Positions 47,572 to 56,270 of a DNA stretch of 64,000 nucleotides are shown here, piece by piece. Within the stretch, counting starts at the first letter, position 1. Every line of letters begins with the position of its first letter. The notes under the pieces are model-generated. The model had not been told where the DNA came from. It made no database searches and saw nothing but the letters and a program-made list of their open reading frames with translations. The stretch is from Acidihalobacter ferrooxydans (lineage in GTDB: Bacteria; Pseudomonadota; Gammaproteobacteria; DSM-5130; Acidihalobacteraceae). Where the stretch lies: assembly GCF_001975725.1 (NCBI RefSeq), contig NZ_CP019434.1, positions 952,453 through 1,016,452 on the forward strand. Reading direction: 5' to 3'. Both the position numbers and the translations under genes were made by a program.

Positions 47572-48320
47572 TGGCGCGGCTTGGCGACATCGTCGCCTGG
47601 TGCGACGAACTGCTCCAACCGAATCGCTTCCGCGATTACTGCCCGAACGGCCTACAGGTCGAGGGGCGCGAAGAAGTGCGGACCCTTGTCTCGGGCGTCA
47701 CCGCCACACAGGCGCTGATCGACGCAGCGCTCGACTTGAACGCCGATGCCATCCTCGTTCATCACGGCTATTTCTGGCGTGGCGAGGATGCCCGCGTGAT
47801 CGGCATGCGCCGCAAACGTCTGCGCAGTCTGCTCGCGAACGACCTGAGCCTCATCGCCTATCACCTGCCGCTCGATGCGCACCCCGAGGTCGGCAATAAC
47901 GCGCAGCTCGCCGCGCGGCTGGGCCTGCAATTCGAGGCGTCACTCAACACCGAAGGGGTTGGTAGCCTGGGTCATCTGGCCGCGCCGATGCGCGGCGTGG
48001 ACTTCGCGCAGCATATTGAGCGAACCCTCGGCCGCGCGCCCGTCTGGGTTGACGGCGGGCCAGAGCGGATCGAACGCATCGCCTGGTGTACTGGCGGCGC
48101 GCAAGGGTATATCGAACAAGCGGCCGATGCCGGCGTGGATGCGTATCTGAGCGGCGAGATTTCCGAGCAAACCACTCACGTGGCCCGCGAACGCGGTCTG
48201 CACTATTTTGCCGCCGGACATCACGCCACCGAGCGTTACGGTGCGCCGGCCCTGGGAGAACGCCTGGCCACCCGCTTCGCGCTCACACATCACTTTGTCG
48301 ATATCGACAATCCGGCCTGA
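47571..48320 (+). CDS. Nif3-like dinuclear metal centre protein (YbgI family)
   Basis: 249 residues of the Nif3/YbgI/DUF34 family: DYCPNGLQVEG, ILVHHGYFWRGE and the C-terminal GHHATERYG supply the histidine/glutamate ligands of a di-metal site. A GTP cyclohydrolase-like hydrolase role has been proposed for the family but function is unsettled. The start overlaps the hisC stop. Confidence 0.93.
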   Translation: MARLGDIVAWCDELLQPNRFRDYCPNGLQVEGREEVRTLVSGVTATQALIDAALDLNADAILVHHGYFWRGEDARVIGMRRKRLRSLLANDLSLIAYHLPLDAHPEVGNNAQLAARLGLQFEASLNTEGVGSLGHLAAPMRGVDFAQHIERTLGRAPVWVDGGPERIERIAWCTGGAQGYIEQAADAGVDAYLSGEISEQTTHVARERGLHYFAAGHHATERYGAPALGERLATRFALTHHFVDIDNPA

Positions 48321-48426
48321 AACTCCAACGCAAAGCTCCGTTACAGCCCTTTTGGAACATCAGCTTGCGTGTAACCGTGCGCGGCGAAACGGCCAAGGAG
48401 AGATTCAAACAGGCGATCGCGTGCGG

Positions 48427-48618
48427 TCATTCATCCCGCGGCGCTTTCACAAGCGGCTCAAGTCCCCACTCGTACCAGTCGTCTCCCCAAAGTTCAATGG
48501 GATGCTGTACGCGGTCGCTGCCGTTACCACAGGCCAGATCGTCGGCGGGGCAATATTTGTCGCAACCCCAGCAGATGCGCTCTGGATGGCTGGGGCGCAG
48601 AGGGAATTTCTTGACCAT
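48427..48618 (-). CDS. DUF3079 protein
   Basis: 63 residues that match the small DUF3079 family throughout: KKFPLRPSHPERICWGCDKY, then CPADDLACGNGS and GDDWYEWG. Four cysteines (WGCDKYC and ACG) suggest a metal site. AGAGG precedes the ATG at 48618. Function unknown; it marks the left part of the accessory region. Confidence 0.88.
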   Translation of the reverse strand: MVKKFPLRPSHPERICWGCDKYCPADDLACGNGSDRVQHPIELWGDDWYEWGLEPLVKAPRDE

Positions 48619-48918
48619 TTTGACCTCTGCGGCTGATGGAGATTGCGTTTATTATTGCACCGGGAATTGCGGCTGTCACGAAAGGGTACATCGAAAAAAT
48701 AGACTGGGCTGTTCGCTTGCGGCGTCCCTCATGTGTTTTCGCCTGTGCCCTTAAAATAGGCACGAAAAAATGAGGTCTTGAAATCCTGCGAGATTCTGAG
48801 TTGTCTGGCGATTTCGTGATGTGATGATCTATTTGCATGATTGCAAGACCTCCATTTTGTGTGACCCCATTTTGTGACCCACTTAGTTATGGGCAGCGAT
48901 TGACTGCCTACCGATGCT
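48619..48918. other. 300-base non-coding stretch left of the TPS island
   Basis: No supported gene. A short direct repeat (CATTTTGTG...ACCC, twice around 48852-48880) and AT-rich sequence are present, presumably the DUF3079 promoter side and insertion scars. Confidence 0.45.
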
Positions 48919-48932
48919 AAGTCCGACAGGCT
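48919..48932. mobile_element. Solo terminal-repeat fragment of the MITE family
   Basis: AAGTCCGACAGGCT is identical to the right terminal repeat of the MITE at 18199-18356, without an accompanying element. It directly borders the DUF2442 remnant, suggesting an old excision or deletion end. Confidence 0.55.
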
Positions 48933-48934
48933 AG

Positions 48935-49125
48935 TCGAAGGCCTCGCCAGAGGAACTGGCCACAATCGAAATCAGCCCCTCGGGGCCGGGCCTGTACGGG
49001 CCGGCCCCGGATGCAGATCTGTACGTGCCTGGCCTGATCGTCGGCCAACTCGGTTTCAATGGATGGCCGCCCCGCTCGGCGCCGCCGGTGGCAAGGCGCG
49101 CAGCGCCGCGCAAGAATGCAGCTAA
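48935..49125 (+). pseudogene. C-terminal remnant of a DUF2442 protein
   Basis: Begins abruptly after the MITE end with SKASPEELATIEISPSGPGL, then DADLYVPGLIVGQLG, the DUF2442 domain, and continues in another frame as WMAAPLGAAGGKARSAAQ before a stop. The N-terminus is missing and a frameshift is present. Family members often accompany DUF4160 genes as toxin-antitoxin-like pairs; no partner is seen here. Confidence 0.7.
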
Positions 49126-49325
49126 CCGATCCACGGCTGACACCAGGCGCGGACAGGCGAAGGAGCATCAGTCGCTGACCGATGCCGTTCTATTTGCATA
49201 AACTTACATTATTAGTGATTATATAGGCCATCCCATGAGCGGGCTCACGCACCCCGGACGGATGTGGTCCCGCAAAAACAATAACGCGCATCACGCGCTT
49301 GACCATGACCGACCAAGGACCGCCC

Positions 49326-51011
49326 ATGAGTGACCTGCCCCGGCGCCGATCCACCTTCGCTCTCACCGCCCTGACGGCGGCATTGCTGAGCGCGCTTCCA
49401 TTGGCTGCGCAGGCGGCTGCGCCAACGACGGGGAGCGTGCTCAAGCAGACTGCCCCGCCCCCCGCGCTGCCGCAGCCGCCGGGCGCGGTCATCGCCATCC
49501 CCGCGCCCCACAGCCCCGCGCTCAACTCATCGGTCAGGCTCACCGTGCGCACGCTGCGCATCACCGGCAACACCCTGCTGCCGGCGGCGACGCTGGAACA
49601 CCTGGCCGCGCGCGTGCAGGGCAAGACCGTGACTCTGAAGCAGCTGCAGCAGCTGGCCGAACAAATTACCGCGCTCTACCACGCCCACGGCCACCCGCTG
49701 GCCTACGCCTACCTGCCGGCGCAGACCGTGCGCCACGGCGTGATCGAAATCGCTGTCATCGAACCGCGCTACGACCGCATCGACATCCAGAACCACAGCC
49801 ACCTCAAGACCGAGGTGGCGCGCGACACCCTGGGCGTGCACGCCGGCCAGTATATCGCCCAGCGTCCGCTGTCGCGCGGCCTGCTGCTGCTTTCGCGCAC
49901 CCCCGGCGTGCGCGTGGCCGGCACGCTGGTGCCCGGCGCCCGGCCGGCCACCAGCACGCTCGATGTGCATTTGGCCGACGAACCGCGCGTGCGCGCGAGC
50001 CTCGGCGCCGACAATTATGGCAACACCTATACCGGCCGCGGGCGCGCCACCGCCAACATCGCCGTCTCCGACCCCTTCGGCTATGGCAGCCAGTTCGCCG
50101 TCAACGGCCTGACCACCGAAAGCGGCCTGCTGCACGCCGGCGGCTTTGCCCTGCTCAGCCCCAACCTGTGGAACGGCCTGCGCTTGAACCTCTACGGCTC
50201 GCGCACCGTCTACCGCCTCGGCGGCCCCTTCGCCGACCTCGGACAAAGCGGCCAGGCCAACCAGTTTGGCCTGAGCGCCCGCTATCCGCTCATCCTGCAG
50301 CCCGGCCGCCTGCTGCAGCTGAACTTCGATGTCCAGCGCACCAATACCACCCAGAACACCGCCAGCACCGGCCAGCAGCGGCGCTCCCACATCGACCGCG
50401 GGTCGTTTGGATTCTCCGGCGCCCTGGCCGATCAGTGGGGCGGCGTGACCTACGGCGGCGCCAGCGTCGCCTACGGCCAGCTCGTGCCCGGCAACGCCGC
50501 CGCCGTCGCCGCCGACACCGCCGCCGGCACCATCGGCCACTTCTGGGTCGGGCAGTTCAACCTCGGTCGCCGCCAGCCCCTGCCGGCGCAGTGGCAACTG
50601 ACCGCCAACCTGAGCGGGCAGATCGCCTCGCGCAACCTCGACGGCAGCCAGCAGTTCTACCTCGGCGGGCCGAACGGCGTCATGAGCTACCCCGTGGGCG
50701 AAGCCGGCGGCGCCGACGGCGTGCTCCTGCGCGTGCGCCTGGGCCATGCGCTGCCTCTGCCGGCGCGCGTGCCCGGTCAGCTGCGCGGCACCCTGCTCGC
50801 GCAGGCCGGCCGGGTCATCGTGGACCGCTTTCCCGCCCCCGGCACCCATAACCGACTCGACCGCGCCGGGGTTGGCGTCGGTCTCACCTACGCCTGGAAC
50901 ACCCGCCTGAACGCCCGCCTGAGCTACGTCCACCAGGTCGGCCCGGCCCAGGCCACCGCCGGCCCCGACCACCAGGGCGAGATCTGGGCCGGTCTGAACG
51001 TCAACTTCTAA
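49326..51011 (+). CDS. TpsB outer-membrane transporter (ShlB/FhaC/HecB family)
   Basis: 561 residues: signal peptide ending LAAQAAA (about 33), a POTRA region (VRLTVRTLRITGNTLLPAAT, then YHAHGHPLAYAYLPAQTV) and a C-terminal 16-strand barrel ending with Phe, as outer-membrane proteins do. It secretes the adjacent TpsA exoprotein across the outer membrane after POTRA recognition of the TPS domain. The ATG at 49326 follows AAGGA; an earlier in-frame ATG (49299) is less likely. The tpsA gene begins 57 bases downstream. Confidence 0.93.
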   Translation: MSDLPRRRSTFALTALTAALLSALPLAAQAAAPTTGSVLKQTAPPPALPQPPGAVIAIPAPHSPALNSSVRLTVRTLRITGNTLLPAATLEHLAARVQGKTVTLKQLQQLAEQITALYHAHGHPLAYAYLPAQTVRHGVIEIAVIEPRYDRIDIQNHSHLKTEVARDTLGVHAGQYIAQRPLSRGLLLLSRTPGVRVAGTLVPGARPATSTLDVHLADEPRVRASLGADNYGNTYTGRGRATANIAVSDPFGYGSQFAVNGLTTESGLLHAGGFALLSPNLWNGLRLNLYGSRTVYRLGGPFADLGQSGQANQFGLSARYPLILQPGRLLQLNFDVQRTNTTQNTASTGQQRRSHIDRGSFGFSGALADQWGGVTYGGASVAYGQLVPGNAAAVAADTAAGTIGHFWVGQFNLGRRQPLPAQWQLTANLSGQIASRNLDGSQQFYLGGPNGVMSYPVGEAGGADGVLLRVRLGHALPLPARVPGQLRGTLLAQAGRVIVDRFPAPGTHNRLDRAGVGVGLTYAWNTRLNARLSYVHQVGPAQATAGPDHQGEIWAGLNVNF

Positions 51012-51068
51012 AACACCGGCCCGGCGATACCCCGATAACGCCGCCGCAATAAACCAGAGATCCGCGCC

Positions 51069-54000
51069 ATGAACCACGTCTACCGACTCGTCTGGAACCG
51101 CGCCCTTGGCGCCCTCGTCGCTGTGGCCGAGATCGCCGGCGCCGGCGGCAAGCGCAGCACCCCGCGCCGCCGCAGCGGCGCTGCCAAGGCGCAACGCGCC
51201 GCCACCCTGTTGCGTGTGCGTCCGCTCACCGCCGCCATGATGCTGGGACTGGGCACGCTCACCCCGATCGCCGCCCACGCCCTGCCGAGCGGCGGCCAGG
51301 TCGTCGCCGGTCATGCTTCCATCAACCAGTCCGGCGACACCCTCACCGTTACCCAGTCCAGCGCCAAGGCCATCCTCAACTGGCAGCACTTCGGCATCGG
51401 CGCCCACCAGAGCGTCACCTTCGACCAGCCCGGCCGCAGCAGCGTCGCCCTCAACCGCGTCATCGGCAACGACCCCTCGGCCATCTACGGCCACCTCAAC
51501 GCCAACGGCCAGGTCTTCCTCGTCAACCCCAACGGCGTCTACTTCGCCCCCGGCGCCCAGGTCAACGTCGGCGGCATCGTCGCCTCCACCTTAGGGATCA
51601 GTAACGAAGACTTCCTGAACGGCAATTACACCTTCAGCGGATTGAGCACGAAGCGCGTGGTCAACGAAGGCGACATCCATGCCGCCCAGGGCGGCTACGT
51701 CGCCTTCATCGGCAATCAGGTCGCCAATGACGGCACCCTGACCGCCCCCGGCGGCGCCGTGGCCTTGGGCGCTGGCCAGACCGTCACCCTCACCCTGGCC
51801 GGCGACCGCCTGCTGCACTTCCAGGTCAGCCGCGCCACCCTCGATGCGCTCGCCCGCAACGGCGGCCTCATCCAGGCCGACGGCGGTACGGTCATCCTCA
51901 GCGCGAAGGCCAGGGACGCCCTGCTCAAAACCGTCGTCAACAACACCGGCGTGATCGCCGCGACCACGGTCAAGGAACACAACGGCACCATCGAACTGCT
52001 CGGCGGCCACAGCGGCGCCACCGTCGTCTCCGGCACACTGGACGCCGGCAACCCCCAGGGCGGCCCCGGCGGGTTCATCGAAACCAGCGGCCATGAAGTG
52101 CGCGTCGTCAAGGCCCGCATCAACGCAGGCCAGGGCGGTCAATGGCTGATCGACCCGACCAACCTCACCATCGACAGCAACGCCGCCAGCGCCATCAACA
52201 CCGCGCTCGGCAACGGCACCAGCGTCACCGAACAGACCACGGCAACCAACGCCAGCGGGCAGGGCACCACCAACAACGGCCCCGGCGACATCAACGTCGA
52301 CGCCCCCATCAGCTGGCGCACCGGCGCCACCCTGACCCTCAGCGCGTATCACAGCCTCAACGTCAACAGCCCTATCAGCGCCAACGGTAGCGGTACGCTG
52401 GATCTGGTGACCAATAACAACGTCGGCGGCACCAGCAGCGGTGGCACGCTGAACGTCAACGTCCCGGTCACCCTCGCCAGCAGCGCCGCGATCAATATCA
52501 ACGGCACCGGCTACACCATCATCACCAGCCTCGGCAGCGCAGGCTCCACCACCGGCACCGATCTGCAAGGCATCAATGGCAATCTTGCCGGTCACTATGT
52601 GCTCGGCACCAATATTGATGCCTCGGCCACCAGCGGCTGGAACGGCGGCAAGGGCTTTGCGCCCATCGGCAGCAGCACGAGCAACCCCTTCACCGGCGTC
52701 TTCAACGGCCTGGGCCACACCATCAGCCACTTGACTATCAACCGTGGCAGCACGAACAACGTCGGCCTGTTTGGCGTCAACAAAGGTGCGATCAGCCATG
52801 TTGGTCTGATCGGCGGCAGCGTCAGCGGCTACCTCGGCGTCGGCGGGCTGGTCGGATCGAACAACAGCGGCACGATCAGCGATGCCTACGCGACCGGCAA
52901 CGTCAGCGGCAGCCATGATGTCGGGGGGCTGGTCGGGGGCAATTTCAAAGGCACGATCAGCGCCGCCTACGCGACCGGCAGCGTCAGAGGCAGCGGCGGC
53001 ACCAACGTCGGCGGGCTGGTCGGGTACAACGGCGGCATGATCAGCGCGGCCTACGCAACTGGCAACGTCAGCGGCAGCAGCAGCGTCGGTGGGCTGGTTG
53101 GATGGAACAACAGCGGCACGATCAGCGATGCCTACGCGATCGGCCGCGTCAGCGGCAGCTACACCGTCGGTGGGCTGGTTGGATGGAACAGTAATATGAT
53201 CAGCGATGCCTACGCGACCGGCGATGTCAGCGGCAGCTACACCGTCGGTGGACTGGTCGGGTACACCGACTTCGGTAGCACGATCAGCGATGCCTATGCG
53301 ACCGGCAACGTCAGCGGCATCACTAACGTCGGCGGGCTGGTCGGGTTCAACGGCAGCAACGCTATGATCAGCGATGCCTATGCGACCGGCAACGTCAGCG
53401 GCAGCTACGCAGGCGGGCTGGTCGGGACCAACAGCAGCGGCACGATCAGCGATGTCTACGCAACTGGCTATGTCAATGGCACCAACGTCGGCGGGCTGGT
53501 CGGGTACAACTACTCCGGCACAATCAGCGATGGCTACTGGGACACAACTACGGCGGGGGTTGCGAGAGGAGTCAGTGTCGGTAGTCAGTCCGGAGTTACT
53601 GGCCTGACAGACACCCAGATGAAGCAGTCCAAAAATTTCAAAGGCTTTGACTTCATCCATACCTGGACTCAGATAGACGGTCAGACGTACCCGCGGCTTC
53701 GCGCGCTTCAGGCTTCGTCTCCGAGTCCGTCTCCGACACCGAGTCCGTCACCGACACCGGCTCCGAACTTTACAACGGGCAACGTCATCGGTAGCATCGA
53801 CGGCAAAGTTTTTAATATGAACTCAAATCTCTCAAGTAGGATCAATTATAGTGAGTACACAAATGTGTTGACATCTATATCGTCCACAATTTTAAGTCTT
53901 TTTAAACTTGACAAAACATCGGGCGCAGTCGTTATCGTAGGTGGTGTTGTACAGGTCATGTTTGATGTAAAAAATAATAACTACTCCAAAGCAATTTCTG

Positions 54001-54170
54001 ACATGACAAAGTCTTGGCTTGATGCAGGATTGTCATTGTATGGTACATATTCAGTCTTTGGAACTCCTACGCTAATTAATGGCCGCATTATGGTTAAATT
54101 AAATATAATCCCACTAAATACAAACTATGGAATACCAGTTTCTACCGGCTACAGTGGGGGCAAGATGTGA
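51069..54170 (+). CDS. TpsA filamentous-haemagglutinin-type exoprotein with GLUG repeats and AT-rich C-terminus
   Basis: 1033 residues. An extended signal peptide (ESPR, MNHVYRLVWNRALGALVAVAE) and cleavage after AHA (~71) precede the TPS secretion domain with INWQ/NPNG-type motifs (ILNWQHFGIG, VFLVNPNGVYFAPG). Residues ~540-830 hold about ten GLUG-type repeats (VGGLVG...GTISDAYATGNVSG). A Pro/Ser/Thr linker (SPSPTPSPSPTPAP) leads to a ~135-residue end that I do not recognise. The last ~400 bases are strikingly AT-rich compared with the repeats. Likely a secreted adhesin or effector; the tail may be an acquired C-terminal module. Confidence 0.9.
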   Translation: MNHVYRLVWNRALGALVAVAEIAGAGGKRSTPRRRSGAAKAQRAATLLRVRPLTAAMMLGLGTLTPIAAHALPSGGQVVAGHASINQSGDTLTVTQSSAKAILNWQHFGIGAHQSVTFDQPGRSSVALNRVIGNDPSAIYGHLNANGQVFLVNPNGVYFAPGAQVNVGGIVASTLGISNEDFLNGNYTFSGLSTKRVVNEGDIHAAQGGYVAFIGNQVANDGTLTAPGGAVALGAGQTVTLTLAGDRLLHFQVSRATLDALARNGGLIQADGGTVILSAKARDALLKTVVNNTGVIAATTVKEHNGTIELLGGHSGATVVSGTLDAGNPQGGPGGFIETSGHEVRVVKARINAGQGGQWLIDPTNLTIDSNAASAINTALGNGTSVTEQTTATNASGQGTTNNGPGDINVDAPISWRTGATLTLSAYHSLNVNSPISANGSGTLDLVTNNNVGGTSSGGTLNVNVPVTLASSAAININGTGYTIITSLGSAGSTTGTDLQGINGNLAGHYVLGTNIDASATSGWNGGKGFAPIGSSTSNPFTGVFNGLGHTISHLTINRGSTNNVGLFGVNKGAISHVGLIGGSVSGYLGVGGLVGSNNSGTISDAYATGNVSGSHDVGGLVGGNFKGTISAAYATGSVRGSGGTNVGGLVGYNGGMISAAYATGNVSGSSSVGGLVGWNNSGTISDAYAIGRVSGSYTVGGLVGWNSNMISDAYATGDVSGSYTVGGLVGYTDFGSTISDAYATGNVSGITNVGGLVGFNGSNAMISDAYATGNVSGSYAGGLVGTNSSGTISDVYATGYVNGTNVGGLVGYNYSGTISDGYWDTTTAGVARGVSVGSQSGVTGLTDTQMKQSKNFKGFDFIHTWTQIDGQTYPRLRALQASSPSPSPTPSPSPTPAPNFTTGNVIGSIDGKVFNMNSNLSSRINYSEYTNVLTSISSTILSLFKLDKTSGAVVIVGGVVQVMFDVKNNNYSKAISDMTKSWLDAGLSLYGTYSVFGTPTLINGRIMVKLNIIPLNTNYGIPVSTGYSGGKM

Positions 54171-54479
54171 ATATAGACAGCCAACAAAATGTCCAGTCAA
54201 AAGTATAATATCTCGAATATTTTCGCTAAGTATTTCCTTCTGAGCATATTAAATATTGGAATGCCTAATACCGTAGGCCGTTGGTTATATTGATGCAATT
54301 AATAATTTTTATCATAAATACAGCCAGTTATAATCAGCTATATACCTAAAATTATGATGAGTTTGCCGACCACATAGAATGAATATTCCAATGAATATTC
54401 CAGGTTTATAGAACTGCAAAATGAAATACAGGCGCATGCACAAACGGCTGTAGATTTTCTGACTTATAGCATTACAGAC
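54171..54479. other. AT-rich gap after tpsA with a 34-codon frame
   Basis: Strongly AT-rich. A small frame at 54189-54293 starts MSSQKYNISNIFAKYFLLSI and is hydrophobic, but has no clear ribosome site. A 12-base sequence (AATGAATATTCC) is tandemly duplicated at 54378-54401. Confidence 0.4.
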
Positions 54480-54752
54480 GTGAAAAAAGGGTCAATTTTA
54501 TCCATGTTTAAAACGAATGCCGGAAATGATGCGATTGATCTTTTAGGGCCGGCACTTGCAACGGCCCCTCCCTTTGGAGAAGCAGCAGCTAGTTTGGATT
54601 TGAATCAAGTGGTCTCCAACGCCGAATTATTAAAGTCGGCCTTGAATGACTATCAACATCGATTAGATCGATTGAATAAATTGAATACTGACAATGTGGC
54701 ATCCAAGTCTTCCCTCATCACCCTAGGCAGGTATTTGAGTGCTCATCAATAA
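54480..54752 (+). CDS. Hypothetical small protein downstream of tpsA (possible fragment)
   Basis: 90 residues from a GTG (MKKGSILSMFKTNAGNDAID...), ending LGRYLSAHQ. The frame is open back to 54378, reading NEYSRFIELQNEIQAHAQTA, but without an ATG, so this may be the surviving 3' part of a larger gene, perhaps another exoprotein tail. The C-terminal half (LLKSALNDYQHRLDRLNKL) is coiled-coil-like. Low GC like the end of tpsA. An immunity protein for the tpsA tail is conceivable from position only. Confidence 0.35.
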   Translation: MKKGSILSMFKTNAGNDAIDLLGPALATAPPFGEAAASLDLNQVVSNAELLKSALNDYQHRLDRLNKLNTDNVASKSSLITLGRYLSAHQ

Positions 54753-55159
54753 TGTAATTCGCATACTATGATGGTTTTCCTATTTGATTAATGGCGACGT
54801 TTCGCCGAGAATGCGTGACGTGCGCAGAGGTTGTCGCTTAGCGATATAGCGTCGGAGAATACAACGAGGTCACCATCCAATCTAACTTTCTATACTCTCC
54901 ACGCCCGTACCGAGACAATCTAATGCGTGTCATTAACCGACTATTTCCCCCGCTCATTGCACCTGCTAGGGATGGTCAAATAAGGCCGCTTTTCCCAGGG
55001 AAGCGACCGCTATTTTGCTTTTGTGTGAATAGCGCGCCGCCGCTGGTATGCAACGGCACTGTGGACTTTGCCTTGCTCGCCCAATCCTCATCGCTCGCCA
55101 GGCTGTGTACGCAGTCGCGTGGCCGATAGTCGAGCGGGCAGGGGGCGTTCTTCTCAACG
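54753..55159. other. 407-base gap before the sulfotransferase gene
   Basis: Composition changes here from AT-rich back to GC-rich. I see no supported gene; frames present lack similarity. The promoter of the sulfotransferase-TPR pair may lie here. Confidence 0.45.
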
Positions 55160-56263
55160 ATGCATCTGGACATCGAGCTACGATTCGTTCCGTCAGAATT
55201 CTTCATCGGGATTCTGGCGGAACTCAACGAGCAGTATTCCGAGTGGACCGACGGTAGCTACGACTGGGCGGCGCAGACCACCGACTTTCTGCACGCCTTC
55301 AGCCCACTGCCTAAGTTCGACGAGACGCTGTTCCAGAGCCCGCTGAGCCAGCGGGCGGTCAATGATCTTTTGCAGGTCGCCATCGCCCTGCTGTCGGGCG
55401 ATTACCCCCGGGTGCGCGATTACTTAGGACCCATGCGCTATGCCTTCGTCATCGGCTATCCACGCAGCGGTGGCAGCTACCTGACCAAGGAACTGCTGCG
55501 CACCGTGGGCCTCGATCACACTCGCGTGTCCGAGGCGCTGGCCCACGACGGCTTTCCCGAGCTGCGCGAGACCTGGTACGACTGGGCCGGCGATCGCCCA
55601 ACGTTCTACCTGCGCGAGTCCATCTTCCAGGCGGCCGAGTTCCTGGTGATCTCCAGCCTGTACTACCAGCGCAAGACCGCGCCGCACACCGATGGTACCT
55701 GGCTCATCCCCAAGAAGATGCACAAGCTCGTCTACTGGGGTGCGAGCTTCAAGATGCTGCTCGGCCAGGGGCGGGCCGACTATCTGACCACCGTGCGCCA
55801 TCCCGTGCCCACCGCCATCTCGATCTACGAAAAAAGCGGCGGGCTGCCCGAAGACCGGCGCTTTCCCGCCCGCGCCCCGCGCAGCGCCATCGAGCACTGG
55901 ATCGTCTACGACCTGCTGCACCTAGGCTACCGTTTCGACGAGCTGGCCGCCCTCGACTACATTGAGGCCGTCACCGTCAGCTGGGCGCACTACTACAGCC
56001 GCCTGGCCGGCTCTGGCCTGTTCCTCGGCAGTCGCGACGAAGTGCGCTTGGTTCCTTACGCCAAGGAGGCCCTGGAAGGCGTGGTGAGTGACTACCGCCA
56101 GCGCCTCGGCGATGAGCCGAGCGCCGCGCCCGAACCCTTCCTGATCCACGACAAGTCCGCCCGCCATCCCGACTGGCAGGCGCGCGGCGATCAGGCCGTG
56201 GCCGCCGTCACCGCCCAGTGGGCCGCGCTGGGTCTGCGCTTTCCCGAACTGAGTCTGGAGTAG
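55160..56263 (+). CDS. Sulfotransferase family protein
   Basis: 367 residues. The PAPS 5'-phosphosulfate loop is GYPRSGGSYLTKELL (about 100-114) and the 3'-phosphate segment TTVRHPVPTAISIYEKSGG (about 214), the two defining sites of sulfotransferases. It would transfer sulfate from PAPS to a sugar or protein acceptor. The gene is seven bases upstream of the TPR-glycosyltransferase and downstream of tpsA, so modification of the TpsA exoprotein or of a surface glycan is plausible (inference). The ribosome site at the chosen ATG is weak. Confidence 0.82.
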   Translation: MHLDIELRFVPSEFFIGILAELNEQYSEWTDGSYDWAAQTTDFLHAFSPLPKFDETLFQSPLSQRAVNDLLQVAIALLSGDYPRVRDYLGPMRYAFVIGYPRSGGSYLTKELLRTVGLDHTRVSEALAHDGFPELRETWYDWAGDRPTFYLRESIFQAAEFLVISSLYYQRKTAPHTDGTWLIPKKMHKLVYWGASFKMLLGQGRADYLTTVRHPVPTAISIYEKSGGLPEDRRFPARAPRSAIEHWIVYDLLHLGYRFDELAALDYIEAVTVSWAHYYSRLAGSGLFLGSRDEVRLVPYAKEALEGVVSDYRQRLGDEPSAAPEPFLIHDKSARHPDWQARGDQAVAAVTAQWAALGLRFPELSLE

Positions 56264-56270
56264 ATCGCCG

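Noticed and set aside
48524..48838. A 104-codon minus-strand frame overlapping the DUF3079 gene
   Set aside because: Out of frame with the clearly recognisable DUF3079 protein and without similarity.
49527..53660. Long minus-strand frames opposite tpsB and tpsA
   Set aside because: Translations are repetitive Ala/Gly/Val/Asp shadows of the TpsB barrel and GLUG repeats.
54923..55129. A 68-codon frame before the sulfotransferase gene
   Set aside because: No similarity or ribosome site; composition shifts within it.
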